A stretch of 28,841 nucleotides of DNA, taken from JACPIL01 sp964362365 (lineage in GTDB: Archaea; Nanobdellota; Nanobdellia; Woesearchaeales; GW2011-AR9). Made by a program: the position numbers and the translations under genes. Numbering within the stretch: the first letter of the stretch is position 1; each line of letters begins with the position of its first letter. The notes beneath the pieces were generated by a model. The model made no database searches, was not told the DNA's origin, and saw nothing but the letters and a program-made list of their open reading frames with translations. The stretch lies in the NCBI GenBank assembly GCA_964362365.1, contig CAYIEF010000010.1, positions 1 to 28,841 on the forward strand. Reading direction: 5' to 3'. Positions 28,777 to 28,841 of the stretch are shown here, in pieces.

Positions 28777-28841
28777 GTTAGTTCTCGTAAATACTGTTGT
28801 TTCTATTTAATATTTTTGCAAAGAGAAATAACAAAAATAAA

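Overview
The window looks like chromosome from an archaeon, most likely a small-genome DPANN lineage of the Woesearchaeota/Pacearchaeota kind; that lineage call is inference. The archaeal call is direct. It carries aIF2-gamma, TFB, Orc1/Cdc6, SRP54, GatD (the archaea-specific tRNA-Gln amidotransferase subunit), an LSm protein beside L37e, a PAC2-type proteasome chaperone homologue, an archaeal translin and an intron-bearing tRNA. Most first genes of transcription units have a TATA-like box about 24-31 nt before the start codon, so their mRNAs should be leaderless. Shine-Dalgarno sites appear mainly before internal operon genes and small lipoproteins.

Layout. 1-2160: a cluster of hairpins (possible edge of an IS200/IS605-like element), then a UbiB-family kinase and a phasin-like coiled-coil protein. 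2245-3081: an AT-rich polytopic membrane protein. 3248-7318: core information genes (aIF2-gamma, TFB) with an EEP hydrolase, a DUF212 membrane protein and a small membrane-anchored protein. 7457-12816: a DHH phosphoesterase, an APH-like kinase, GatD, a Cys-rich lipoprotein translationally coupled to a VIT1/CCC1 metal transporter, and an alkyladenine glycosylase. 12842-13511: a DUF4258/DUF2283 toxin-antitoxin-like pair and a tRNA-Leu(GAG) with two introns. 13498-18723: PAC2, Orc1/Cdc6, two lipoproteins (one built from cysteine-pair repeats), L37e-LSm and an AbrB-PhoU regulator. 18771-21082: a truncated SDR, an unknown protein, an NRDE protein and translin. 21128-23305: an accessory patch with HicB/HicA, a DinD remnant, a membrane-anchored HExxH protease preceded by a tiny ribbon-helix-helix protein, and a very basic small protein. 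23326-23560: a structured RNA gene with its own TATA box. 23689-28841: a phosphoesterase operon, a tiny zinc ribbon, a lipoprotein split by a stop codon, SRP54, a frameshifted small gene, a NYN-domain protein behind tRNA-Arg(UCG), a repeat cluster and three hypothetical genes.

The best leads are the two-intron tRNA-Leu, whose T-loop intron is supported by a near-standard bulge-helix-bulge; the ribbon-helix-helix/protease pair with a 10-bp repeat duplicated exactly 20 bp apart at its promoter; the unassigned ~205-nt structured RNA; and the repeat-built cysteine lipoprotein. Several broken genes (SDR, DinD, a lipoprotein with one in-frame TAA, a small gene with a one-base frameshift) lie between 18.7 and 26.9 kb and suggest local gene decay. 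Some could be sequence errors.
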